NCBI GenBank assembly: GCA_033856025.1
Contig: JAWVFQ010000034.1
Location: forward strand, 1-64,000
Source of the DNA: AC-38 sp033856025
Lineage (GTDB): Bacteria; Actinomycetota; Thermoleophilia; Solirubrobacterales; Solirubrobacteraceae
Direction: 5' to 3'
Length of the DNA: 64,000 bases
Shown here: piece after piece, positions 8,354 to 16,199 of the stretch
Layout: the number at the start of each line of letters is the position of its first letter
How positions within the stretch are numbered: the stretch's first letter is position 1
The notes under the pieces: model-generated
Databases searched by the model: none
What the model saw: only the letters and a program-made list of their open reading frames with translations
What the model was told of the DNA's origin: nothing
Program-made: the position numbers and the translations under genes

Positions 8354-10558
8354 CTACGCCGGCGCGGGCTCGGCGCGCCGCGCCGCGTCCGCCGGCGCCG
8401 TGTCGCCCACCGGCTCCAGCCGGACGGGGATGCCGTTGAGGAACGCCATCCCGGCCAGCGGCTCGAGGTCCTCGGCGCGCGCGCTGGCCAGCACGTTGGA
8501 GTTGGCGCCGCCGGCCGCGTTGGCCACCTGCCAGCCGCCGTAGTGGCCCCAGCCGTGGGGCAGCGCGACCGTCCCCTCCGTCATCTCGTCGGTCACCGTC
8601 ACCGCGACCTCGACCTCGCCGGACGGCGAGACGATGCGCGCGGGCGCGCCGTCGGACAGGCCGAGGCGCTCGGCGTCCAGCGGGTTGACTCGCGCGGCGT
8701 GGGTGCGCCCGCCGCGCATCAGCAGCGGGGCGTTGTGCATCCACGAGTTGTGGGAGCGCAGCTCGCGCAGCCCGATCAGCCGCAGCGGGAAGGCCGGGTC
8801 GTGGCCGTTGGACGCGTCCAGGCGCGTCACCTCGGCGCGGATCTCCGGCGGGTCCAGGCGCACCTTGCCCGACGGATGGCGCACCTTGCGCTCCAGCACT
8901 CCGGTCGGGATGTGCTCGGACACCACGACGCCGTGGGGCTCGCCGCGCAGGCGGCGCACGCTCAGCCGCCCGCGTCGCGCCCCGAACCAGTCGCCCTCGG
9001 GCCCGCTGCGCAGCAGCAGGTCGACCAGGCGCCGGGGCGTGACGAGCTTCCCCAGGCGCCGGCCCAGCGCGCGCAGCTGCGGGGTCGGAAGCACCGAGAT
9101 CCCCAGCGCGTCGCCCAGCGCGTCGATGACCTCCCACTCGTCGCGGGCCTCGCCGCGGGGCTCGACCACCGGCTCGGTCCACTGGACGAACGGGGTGGTG
9201 TAGAGGCCGAGGAAGGCGAGGGGGAGGTCCTCGCGCTCCAGGAACGTGGTGGCCGGCAGCACGTAGTCGGCGTGGCGGTTGGTCTCGGTCACGTAGAGGT
9301 CCAGCGACACGAGGAGGTCCAGCTGCTCCATCGCCTCGGACAGCGCGCCGCCGTCGGGCACCGAGAGGACCGGGTTGCCGGCGGACACGAACAGGGCGCG
9401 CAGCTGGCCCGGGCCGGGCTGCTCGATCTCGCGATGCATCAGCGATGCGGGCGCGGCGCCCAGCACCTCGGGGAAGTTCCCCACCCGCGAGCGCCACTTC
9501 CCGTACGTGGCCAGGCCGGCCTGCTCGGCCACCTCGTCCAGAGCGATCGCGGGGCGGCCGAACACCCAGCCGCCGGGCGCGTCGAGGTTCCCGGTGACCA
9601 CGTTCAGCGCGTCCAGGAGGAAGGCGACCAGCGTGCCGAAGCGACCCAGGCACGAGCCGGTGCGCCCGTAGACCGCCGCCGTCGGAGCCCGCGCCAGGTC
9701 GCGGGCCAGAGCGCGGACGGTGTCGGGCGGGACGCCGGTGTGCTCCTGCGTCGCCTCGGGCGGATGGGCGGCCGCGACCTCGCGCAGCCAGCCGTAGCCC
9801 TCGGACTGGTGGACGAGCGCTCCCCAGTCCTCCAGGCCCTCCTCGAAGATCACGTGCAGCAGGGAGAGCAGCAGCCAGGCGTCGCTGTCGGGCCGCACCG
9901 CGACGTGCTCGTAGGCGCGCGCGGTCTCGCTGCGCCGCGGGTCCACCACGACCACGCGGCCCCCCCGGTCCACGATCGCGTTGAGCTGGTCGCGGATGCG
10001 GGGGGCGGTCAGGACGCTGCCGTGGGAGACGAGCGGGTTGGCGCCGACCATCAGCAGGAAGTCCGTGCGCTGCAGGTCGGGGATGGGCAGCAGCGCGCTG
10101 CATCCGTAGAGCAGGGCGGAGGCGGCGAAGCGGTTGGCCACGTCCTGGGAGGAGGCCGTGTAGTAGTGGCGCGAGCCCAGCGCGTCCAGGAAGCCCTTGA
10201 CCCACAGCGGGTGGGAGTAGGAGAAGGCGCCGGGGTTGCCCATGTACCAGCCCACGGACTTGCCGCCGTGGCGCTCGCGCACGGCGCGCAGGCGGGCGCC
10301 GATATCGGCCAGGGCGTCGTCCCAGGAGACGCGGTCGAAGCCGCTGCCGTCGGGCCGGCGCTTCAGCGGATGGGTGACCCGGTCGGGATCGTTGTGGACG
10401 TCGAGCATCGCGATCCCCTTGGGGCACGCGTAGCCCGACGACAGCGGGTGGTCGCGGTCGGGGCGCAGCTTCGTCACGACCCCGTCCTCCACCGTGGCGA
10501 CCATCCCGCAGTGCGCCTCGCAGATCCGGCAGAAGGTGACCTTCTGTTCGGCGGCCAT
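8354..10558 (-). CDS. Molybdopterin-dependent oxidoreductase with N-terminal [4Fe-4S] site
   Basis: 734 aa DMSO-reductase-superfamily catalytic subunit. The N-terminus holds the iron-sulfur motif C-x2-C-x3-C-x27-C (from FCRICEAHCG to ACPKG), followed by the molybdopterin-binding core and a C-terminal dinucleotide-binding domain (LRSHNSWMHN, then NPLDAERLGLSDG and HGWGHYGG). No Tat signal, electron-transfer subunit or membrane anchor is nearby, so it is likely cytoplasmic; assimilatory nitrate reductase-like or formate dehydrogenase-like enzymes are possible. The chosen ATG 10558 lies 10 bases after TAGTCT on the minus strand; ATG 10591 would add 11 residues. Confidence 0.9.
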   Translation of the reverse strand: MAAEQKVTFCRICEAHCGMVATVEDGVVTKLRPDRDHPLSSGYACPKGIAMLDVHNDPDRVTHPLKRRPDGSGFDRVSWDDALADIGARLRAVRERHGGKSVGWYMGNPGAFSYSHPLWVKGFLDALGSRHYYTASSQDVANRFAASALLYGCSALLPIPDLQRTDFLLMVGANPLVSHGSVLTAPRIRDQLNAIVDRGGRVVVVDPRRSETARAYEHVAVRPDSDAWLLLSLLHVIFEEGLEDWGALVHQSEGYGWLREVAAAHPPEATQEHTGVPPDTVRALARDLARAPTAAVYGRTGSCLGRFGTLVAFLLDALNVVTGNLDAPGGWVFGRPAIALDEVAEQAGLATYGKWRSRVGNFPEVLGAAPASLMHREIEQPGPGQLRALFVSAGNPVLSVPDGGALSEAMEQLDLLVSLDLYVTETNRHADYVLPATTFLEREDLPLAFLGLYTTPFVQWTEPVVEPRGEARDEWEVIDALGDALGISVLPTPQLRALGRRLGKLVTPRRLVDLLLRSGPEGDWFGARRGRLSVRRLRGEPHGVVVSEHIPTGVLERKVRHPSGKVRLDPPEIRAEVTRLDASNGHDPAFPLRLIGLRELRSHNSWMHNAPLLMRGGRTHAARVNPLDAERLGLSDGAPARIVSPSGEVEVAVTVTDEMTEGTVALPHGWGHYGGWQVANAAGGANSNVLASARAEDLEPLAGMAFLNGIPVRLEPVGDTAPADAARRAEPAPA

Positions 10559-10568
10559 CCGGCTTCGC

Positions 10569-10574
10569 AGACTA
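10569..10574 (-). promoter_or_regulatory. -10 element TAGTCT (minus strand)
   Basis: TAGTCT ends 10 bases before the ATG at 10558, in the 49-base gap shared with the divergent DUF427 gene. Confidence 0.4.
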
Positions 10575-10595
10575 CGCCGCGGTTCGTGCACTGTC

Positions 10596-10601
10596 TACGC
10601 T
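10596..10601 (+). promoter_or_regulatory. -10 element TACGCT, leaderless-type
   Basis: TACGCT ends 6 bases before the ATG at 10608. Confidence 0.5.
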
Positions 10602-10607
10602 GGATCC

Positions 10608-10967
10608 ATGGCCGGCATGCCCGGACACCGCATCGAGGTCCGTCCCGTGCAGGGGCGGGTCGTCGTGCGGCTGGACGGGGAGGTGCTGGCCGACACGCGC
10701 GACGCGCTGGTCCTGGAGGAGGGGCGGTTGCCGCCGCGCTGGTACGTGCCCGAGGCGGACGTGCGAGCCGAGCGGCTGGAGCCGTCCGACCACGGGTCGC
10801 ACTGCCCGTTCAAGGGCGACGCCGTCTACCGCTCGGCGCGAGTGGGCGACCGGGTCGAGGCGGCCGTCGCGTGGTCCTACCCCGAGCCCAAGGCGGGCGT
10901 GGCGCAGATCGCCGGGCACTGGGCGTTCTACGACGACCGCGTGGACGTCGAGGTGGACGGGAGGTAG
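10608..10967 (+). CDS. DUF427 domain protein
   Basis: 119 aa, a single DUF427 (beta-tent) domain. Characteristic pieces are VVVRLDGEVLADTRDALVLEE, PPRWYVPEADV, HCPFKGDAVY and HWAFYDDRVDVEV. The biochemical role is not established for the family; the domain is thought to bind small molecules. The ATG at 10608 was chosen over upstream in-frame codons because of the TACGCT element and because homology begins there. Confidence 0.85.
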   Translation: MAGMPGHRIEVRPVQGRVVVRLDGEVLADTRDALVLEEGRLPPRWYVPEADVRAERLEPSDHGSHCPFKGDAVYRSARVGDRVEAAVAWSYPEPKAGVAQIAGHWAFYDDRVDVEVDGR

Positions 10968-10994
10968 CGCGCCGCTCGCGGCGAAGCAGTCGCC

Positions 10995-11681
10995 ATGGAA
11001 TACGCCGCCGGGCGCGTGGGCGCCACCTACTTCCAGTCGTTCCTCCAGCGGGTCTTCACCTGGATGCTGCTGGGCCTGGTCACCACCGGCCTGGTCGCGG
11101 CCGCGATCGGCGCCAGCGACTCGCTGCTGACCGACATCACGAAGACGCCGGGCATCTTCATGGCCGTGATCGTCGGCCAGCTCGGCCTCGTGCTTGTCCT
11201 GTCGTTCGGGATCAACCGGATGTCGCCGACGGTCGCGACGGTCCTTTTCTTCGTCTACGCCGCGCTGGTCGGCGTGACGTTCGCGTTCGTGTTCGAGCTC
11301 TACACGGCGCAGTCGATCTTCACGACGTTCCTCGTGACCGCGGCGATGTTCGCCGTGCTGGCGTTCATCGGGGCGACGACGCAGCGCGACCTGACCTCGC
11401 TGGGGACGATCCTGTTCGCGGCGCTGATCGCGCTCATCATCGCCACGGTGGTCAACCTCTTCGTCGCGTCCAGCGCGCTGTACTGGGTGACCACGTACGC
11501 GGGCGTGCTGATCTTCGCCGGCCTGACCGCGTACGACATGCAGAAGCTGCGCAAGTACGGCGAGCAGGCTCAGGACGGCGAGTCGACCGAGCGGGCCGCC
11601 GTCATCGGCGCGCTCGCGCTCTACCTCGACTTCATCAACCTCTTCCTGTTCCTGCTGCGGATCCTCGGCTCGCGGCGCTAG
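10995..11681 (+). CDS. Bax inhibitor-1/YccA-like membrane protein
   Basis: 228 aa with about seven membrane helices and short loops, matching the Bax1-I family in length and layout. Typical features are the conserved start FLQRVFTWMLLGLVTTG, the AYDMQKLRKYG loop and a final hydrophobic helix ending ALYLDFINLFLFLLRILG. Members act as membrane stress proteins or cation (calcium) leak channels. It lies 27 bases after the DUF427 gene and may be co-transcribed. Its TAG stop shares CTAG with the stop of the opposing acyltransferase. Confidence 0.92.
   Translation: MEYAAGRVGATYFQSFLQRVFTWMLLGLVTTGLVAAAIGASDSLLTDITKTPGIFMAVIVGQLGLVLVLSFGINRMSPTVATVLFFVYAALVGVTFAFVFELYTAQSIFTTFLVTAAMFAVLAFIGATTQRDLTSLGTILFAALIALIIATVVNLFVASSALYWVTTYAGVLIFAGLTAYDMQKLRKYGEQAQDGESTERAAVIGALALYLDFINLFLFLLRILGSRR
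11678..11681. other. Shared CTAG: two stop codons on one palindrome
   Basis: TAG of the Bax inhibitor-like gene (11679-11681) and TAG of the opposing acyltransferase gene (11680-11678) are read from the same four bases. Confidence 0.9.
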
Positions 11682-13075
11682 CCGGCGAGCGCGGCGGCCT
11701 CGGCCTCGAGGCCGGCCGCCAGCACGTCGACGTCCTGGAGCGCGCGGGCGTCGGCGGTCAGCCCGAGGTGAACGGTGCCGGCCAGCGAGATGGCGGTTAC
11801 GCGCAGCGCGTGGCGTTCGCCGATCTCGGCCAGCGAGCGCAGGGCGGCGACGGGTGCTCCCAGGACGGTGCGGGCGTCGGCCGGGCCGGCGACGTTGGAG
11901 ACCTCCAGCGCGAAAGCGCGCGGGTCGTTGGCCAGGCGCGCGGCGAGGCGGTTGACGGGCCGGGGCGCGTGGCGCAGCTCGCGGAAGAGCGTGTCGAGCG
12001 TCTCGGCGTCGTGGGCGCGCTTGCCGGCGGCGGTCTCGCGCACGATCGCGGCCAGCCGGGCCTGCGGGTCTGGCTCGTCGAGCGGCAGCGTCACGCACAG
12101 GAAGGAGTCGCGGTTGGCCAGCGCGTCGGGGTGGGCGTGGCGGTCGTGCAGCGAGACCGGGACGCGGACGCGCAGCTCGTGCGGCGCGGCCCCGTGGTGA
12201 TCCAGCCAGCGGCGCAGCCCGCCGGCCACGAGCGCGAGGAGGACGTCGTTGACGGTGGTCCGCTGTGGCTGAGCGTGCTCGATGCGCTTCAGGTCGGCGA
12301 GCGCGATGGCGGCGAAGGCGGCCTCGCGGCGGACCGACGCGGCGGCGTCGAACGGAGACGGGTCCGGGCCGCGGCGCAGGTCGCGGGCGATGGCGCCGGG
12401 CAGCCGGCGCGCCTCCGTGGCGGCCGTGCGCCAGGCGCGGGGCGAGAGGGCGGCCCGGCCGAGGCCGAGCGCGCCGCCGGCGACGCCGCCGGCGCGCTCG
12501 CGGGCGGCGGCGGCGAGCAGGCCCGCGGCCCCGGGCGCCGGGACGGGCGTCCACGCGGGCGCTGCGCCGGCCGCGGCCCCCGGGCCGCCGTCGTCCGGCG
12601 CCGGGTCCCACAGGATCGCGTCGGCGATGTGCAGGAACTCGGCGCCGTCGGCGAGCGAGTGGTGGAGCTTGAGGACGAGCGCCGCGCGGCCGGCGGCGTC
12701 CGGCTCGATCAGGTCGAGGGTCCAGAGCGGCCGCGAGCGGTCCAGGCGCTCCTCCATGGCGCGCGCGCAGAGCTCGCGCAGGCGATCGTCGTCCAGCCGA
12801 CCCGGCGCCACGGGCGCGCGACGGACGTGGCGGGCGAGGTCGAAGTCCTCGTCGTCCACCCACGCCGGGCGCGCCAGGCCCAGCGGGGTGTCGACGGGGC
12901 GCCGCCTCAGCCGCGGCGCGCGGTGGAGCCCGGCGGCCACGCGCTCGCGCAGCCCGCCGAGGTCGACGTGGGACGCGCCGTCTAAGACCACGACCTTGCA
13001 GGTGTGCCCCGCGATCGTGGGCGACTCCAGGGCCAGGATGGCGGCGTCCTCGGCTGACAGGCGGTCGAGACTCAA
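11678..13075 (-). CDS. Wax ester synthase/diacylglycerol acyltransferase (first copy)
   Basis: 465 aa, the usual WS/DGAT length. It esterifies diacylglycerol or fatty alcohol with acyl-CoA to make storage lipid at the membrane. The catalytic HHxxxDG motif is present as HHSLADG (about residues 137-143), preceded by the family segment LDRSRPLWTLDLIE; downstream NDVLLALVAGGLRRWL and VSNVAGPA match the C-terminal domain. The start is TTG at 13075 (MSLDRLS), with GGAG about 11 bases upstream. A second paralogue lies at 57276-58646. Confidence 0.92.
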   Translation of the reverse strand: MSLDRLSAEDAAILALESPTIAGHTCKVVVLDGASHVDLGGLRERVAAGLHRAPRLRRRPVDTPLGLARPAWVDDEDFDLARHVRRAPVAPGRLDDDRLRELCARAMEERLDRSRPLWTLDLIEPDAAGRAALVLKLHHSLADGAEFLHIADAILWDPAPDDGGPGAAAGAAPAWTPVPAPGAAGLLAAAARERAGGVAGGALGLGRAALSPRAWRTAATEARRLPGAIARDLRRGPDPSPFDAAASVRREAAFAAIALADLKRIEHAQPQRTTVNDVLLALVAGGLRRWLDHHGAAPHELRVRVPVSLHDRHAHPDALANRDSFLCVTLPLDEPDPQARLAAIVRETAAGKRAHDAETLDTLFRELRHAPRPVNRLAARLANDPRAFALEVSNVAGPADARTVLGAPVAALRSLAEIGERHALRVTAISLAGTVHLGLTADARALQDVDVLAAGLEAEAAALAG

Positions 13076-13153
13076 CGTTCGTTCGATCTCCGGGGCGGGG
13101 GCGAATCAGCCGGCGCGCGGGCGCCGACGCGGGACACATAACGCTTTACCGGG

Positions 13154-15175
13154 GTGTTCTCCATGCGCTTGCCTGACCCTCGCGCCGCTCGCGGCGCAAG
13201 TGGCCCCAGCTCCGTCCTTCGCCTCGCGGCCACGGTGGCCTGCGCCGCCGCCGTCCTGCTCGCGCCGGGAGTGGCCGGCGCCCGCCACGATGACGGCGGC
13301 CACGGACGGGGACAGACCGCCGAGACGTCCGGCGGCGGTCGGGGGGACCGGAGCGTGCTCGGCGGTCCCGGCGGCGGTGGGGACGCCGGTGCGGTCACTC
13401 GCGGTCGGAGCCAGAGCGGGGAGTCGTCCGGCGGACGCGGAAGCGGCCGTGACGGCGAGGACGGGGACGGCGGTCGTCTGGGGCATGACTCGAGCGGCGG
13501 CGACGCGGGACGCTCAGCGGGAGGCGGGCGCGGGCGGGGCCGGGGACGTACCGGGACAGCGGCGGACGGCGTGGGGAGGGGCCGGCGGGCTCAGAGCGCC
13601 GCCGCGCCCGCGCCCGCGCCGGTCGTCGCCGCGTCCCCGGCCCCCGCGCCGGCCGTCGCGTCCGTCGCTCCCGCGCCGTCCACCGCGGTGGTGCCGGTCC
13701 CGGCCGGTGCCGCGGCGCCCGGGACCCCTTCGCCCGCGCCGGCCGCGCCGGCCGGCGCCATCCCCGGCGGCGGAGCCGGCGGCACTGGCGGCGGAGCGGG
13801 CGGCACTGACGGTGGCGGCGCCGGAGCGGGCGGCACCGGCGGCGGCGGCGGCCCCTTCCCCGGCTCGCTTGGTGGCGGCCGGTCCGCCCCCGGCGTGTCG
13901 CCCGGCGCCTTCGACTCCCTGCCGGCCGCCGCGCCCCGCCGCCCCGCGCGCCGGCCGGCTCGCCGTGATCGGACGCGGACGGTCACCCGCACCGTCATCC
14001 ACACCGTTCGCGACGCGGTCGAGGTGATCCCGCCCTTCGTGTGGGCGCTGATCGCCGGGCTGGCCGTCCTCTGCCTGGCCGCCGCCGCGGCCTCGTCGCT
14101 CCTGGCCGGACGCGCGCGCGGGCTCGCCCGCCAGCGCGCCGCTCTGCTCGAGGACGTGGGCCTGCTCCAGTCCGCGCTGCTGCCCGCCGCCCCCGCGCAG
14201 GTTCCGGGCGCCGTCGCGTCCGCCGCCTACCTCCCGGCCGCCGGACCGCGGGCCGGCGGGGACTTCCACGACGTGTTCGCCATCGACGACACCCGCCTCG
14301 GCCTCGTCGTGGGCCGCGTATCGGCCCACGGCCGGCGCGCGCTCGGCGCCACCGCGCACATCCGCCACGTCCTGCGCGCGTACCTGGAGGGCGGGCTCCA
14401 GCCGCGCAACGCGCTGCACGTGGGCGGGGACGTCCTGGGCCGCCACCTCGGCGCGGACTACGCCTGCGTGACGGTCGCCGTCTACGACTCCACGAGCTCC
14501 GAGCTCACCTACGCGAGCGCGGGCATGCCGGCGCCGGTGGTTCACGGCTCCGCGGGATTCGAGCCCGTGACCGCCCTTGCGCCTCCGCCCATCGGCATGG
14601 GGATCCCCACCGGGACCCGCCAGACCACGGCCGTCCTGCCCCCGGGCGCGATCGCCGCCTTCTTCACCGACGGCCTCCTCGACGCCGCACCGCACGGCCG
14701 GCGCACCGGCTACCGCGGCGCCTGGCACGCCGTCGCCGCGCTCGGACGCGGAGACGCCACCGCGCTGGTCCACTCCGTCGCCGCGGGGGCCCGGCCGCCC
14801 GAGCCGGCCGCCGCGGCGGATCCGGAGGGGCCCCGGCCGGAGGGAGTCACCGACTCAGGGATCGCGGGACTGGCGGACGACGTCGCGGCGGTCGTGCTGC
14901 GCGTGGGCGAGGGGGCTCCGCTCGCCGGGCCCGAGGGCGAGCGGCGCACCGAGGAGCTCGAGCTGACCGCGGCGGACCTCCGGGGCGAGCGCGCCGGGCT
15001 CTTCCTGCGCGACTGCGGCGTGCCGACGGATCGGATCGATCCGATCGTGGCCGACCTGCGCGAGACCGGCCGCCGCCTCGGCGGCGCGGTCCTGCGCGTC
15101 CGGATCGGGCCCGGCCTCCCCGAGGCCGAGACCGCCCTGCGCGACATGGACGTCCTGCACGCGCCCCACGCCTAG
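13154..15175 (+). CDS. Membrane PP2C/SpoIIE-type phosphatase with altered metal-site motif
   Basis: 673 aa. Order: signal peptide, a long Gly/Pro/Ala low-complexity extracytoplasmic region (about 45-270), one membrane helix (about 292-315), then a SpoIIE-like PP2C domain. GGDFHD, FTDGLLDA and DDVAAVVLRV are present, but the usual GDVSGHG motif reads GRVSAHG, replacing a metal-ligand aspartate by arginine near residue 388. It may be a weak phosphatase or a pseudophosphatase that still binds an anti-anti-sigma partner. GTG 13154 follows TAACGC by 9 bases; ATG 13163 is the alternative start. No anti-sigma partner gene is adjacent. Confidence 0.85.
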   Translation: MFSMRLPDPRAARGASGPSSVLRLAATVACAAAVLLAPGVAGARHDDGGHGRGQTAETSGGGRGDRSVLGGPGGGGDAGAVTRGRSQSGESSGGRGSGRDGEDGDGGRLGHDSSGGDAGRSAGGGRGRGRGRTGTAADGVGRGRRAQSAAAPAPAPVVAASPAPAPAVASVAPAPSTAVVPVPAGAAAPGTPSPAPAAPAGAIPGGGAGGTGGGAGGTDGGGAGAGGTGGGGGPFPGSLGGGRSAPGVSPGAFDSLPAAAPRRPARRPARRDRTRTVTRTVIHTVRDAVEVIPPFVWALIAGLAVLCLAAAAASSLLAGRARGLARQRAALLEDVGLLQSALLPAAPAQVPGAVASAAYLPAAGPRAGGDFHDVFAIDDTRLGLVVGRVSAHGRRALGATAHIRHVLRAYLEGGLQPRNALHVGGDVLGRHLGADYACVTVAVYDSTSSELTYASAGMPAPVVHGSAGFEPVTALAPPPIGMGIPTGTRQTTAVLPPGAIAAFFTDGLLDAAPHGRRTGYRGAWHAVAALGRGDATALVHSVAAGARPPEPAAAADPEGPRPEGVTDSGIAGLADDVAAVVLRVGEGAPLAGPEGERRTEELELTAADLRGERAGLFLRDCGVPTDRIDPIVADLRETGRRLGGAVLRVRIGPGLPEAETALRDMDVLHAPHA

Positions 15176-15184
15176 CGGCTGTCC

Positions 15185-15238
15185 TTCACCGCCCATACGG
15201 CGGCCAAGTGCAACCGGTAGGGCCGGCGCGGCCGGTTC
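15185..15238. terminator. Hairpins between convergent genes
   Basis: The 61-base convergent gap contains CCGCC-CATAC-GGCGG and, nearer the ROK gene, AACCGG...CCGGTT enclosing GC-rich sequence. No T-tract on either side. Likely a weak bidirectional terminator. Confidence 0.4.
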
Positions 15239-16199
15239 AGCGGACCAGCAGCGCGGCGCCGATGGCTCCGCCGAGGTCTCCCAGCGCGGCGACCGTCACC
15301 GGCGGTGGGCGGTCGGAGACGAAGAGGTGGGGGAGCATCGCGGCGGCGATCCGGTCCGCGTAGTCGCCGCCGAGGCGCACTCCCATCCCGCCGCCCAGGA
15401 TCACTGCCTCGGGGTCGATCACGTTGCACACCGAGGCGACGCCGGCGCCGAGCGCCCCCACCGCCTCGTCGACCAACTCGCCGGCCAGCCGGTCGCCGTG
15501 GCGCAGGGCGCGCTCCCAGATCCCGCTGGTCAGGCGGTCGCGGCCGCGCTCCTTCATGATCGAGAACAGCCTGGTCTTGCGCCCGTCGGTGACCAGCTTG
15601 CGCGCCCGTGCCTCCATCGCCCCACGTCCCGCGTAGGCCTCCATGCACCCGCGCCGCCCGCACGGGCAGCGCCGGCCGTCCAGTCGGATCACCACGTGTC
15701 CGATCTCCGCCGCCGAGCCCAGGCCGGTCCAGGGCTTGCCGTCGAGGATCAGGCCTCCCCCCACGCCGGTCCCCCACCAGACGCCGAGCACCGACGTGTA
15801 CGGCCTCCCCGCGCCCAGCTCGAACTCCCCGCGCACCGCGACGTCGACGTCGTTGCCCAGGACCACCCGGACGCCGCCCAGCGCGTCCGACACCGCCGGG
15901 CCGAGCGGGAACGCCCCCTTCCAGCCGGGGAGGTTGCGGGCCTGGGAGACCACACCCGTGGCCGCGGAAACCTCGCCGGGAGACCCGACCCCCACGCCGG
16001 TCAGCGGCGGATCGTCCGCCTCGCGCGCCGCCTCCCGCACCGCATCCACGATCGCCGCCGCCACCGCCCGCGGGCCACCCTGCGCCGGAGTGGGTGCGCG
16101 CGCCGACCCGCGCACCGTGTCGCGCCCGTCGACCACGACGGCCTGGATCTTCGTTCCGCCCAGGTCCACGCCCGCGCGGGCCTTGAACCGCGCGGCCAC
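15237..16199 (-). CDS. ROK-family sugar kinase (glucokinase-like)
   Basis: 320 aa cytoplasmic kinase, probably phosphorylating glucose with ATP. ATP-binding GVDLGGTKIQAVVVD is at the N-terminus, GNDVDVAVRGE carries the catalytic aspartate, WWGTGVGGGLI is the phosphate loop, and the ROK zinc motif is intact as CPCGRRGCMEAYAG. The GTG start at 16199 abuts the TAG stop of treT (TAGGTG), so the two genes form a tight operon. Because TreT uses free glucose, this kinase may compete for or rebalance the same pool. Confidence 0.9.
   Translation of the reverse strand: MAARFKARAGVDLGGTKIQAVVVDGRDTVRGSARAPTPAQGGPRAVAAAIVDAVREAAREADDPPLTGVGVGSPGEVSAATGVVSQARNLPGWKGAFPLGPAVSDALGGVRVVLGNDVDVAVRGEFELGAGRPYTSVLGVWWGTGVGGGLILDGKPWTGLGSAAEIGHVVIRLDGRRCPCGRRGCMEAYAGRGAMEARARKLVTDGRKTRLFSIMKERGRDRLTSGIWERALRHGDRLAGELVDEAVGALGAGVASVCNVIDPEAVILGGGMGVRLGGDYADRIAAAMLPHLFVSDRPPPVTVAALGDLGGAIGAALLVR

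Noticed and set aside
8543..12985. A 1,480-codon open frame on the plus strand through the oxidoreductase, DUF427, Bax inhibitor and acyltransferase genes
   Set aside because: Contradicted by four well-supported genes in other frames or strands; low-complexity composition.
13137..13160. A third copy of palindrome A/B (CATAACGCTT is shared)
   Set aside because: Only ten bases match and the opposite arm is missing.
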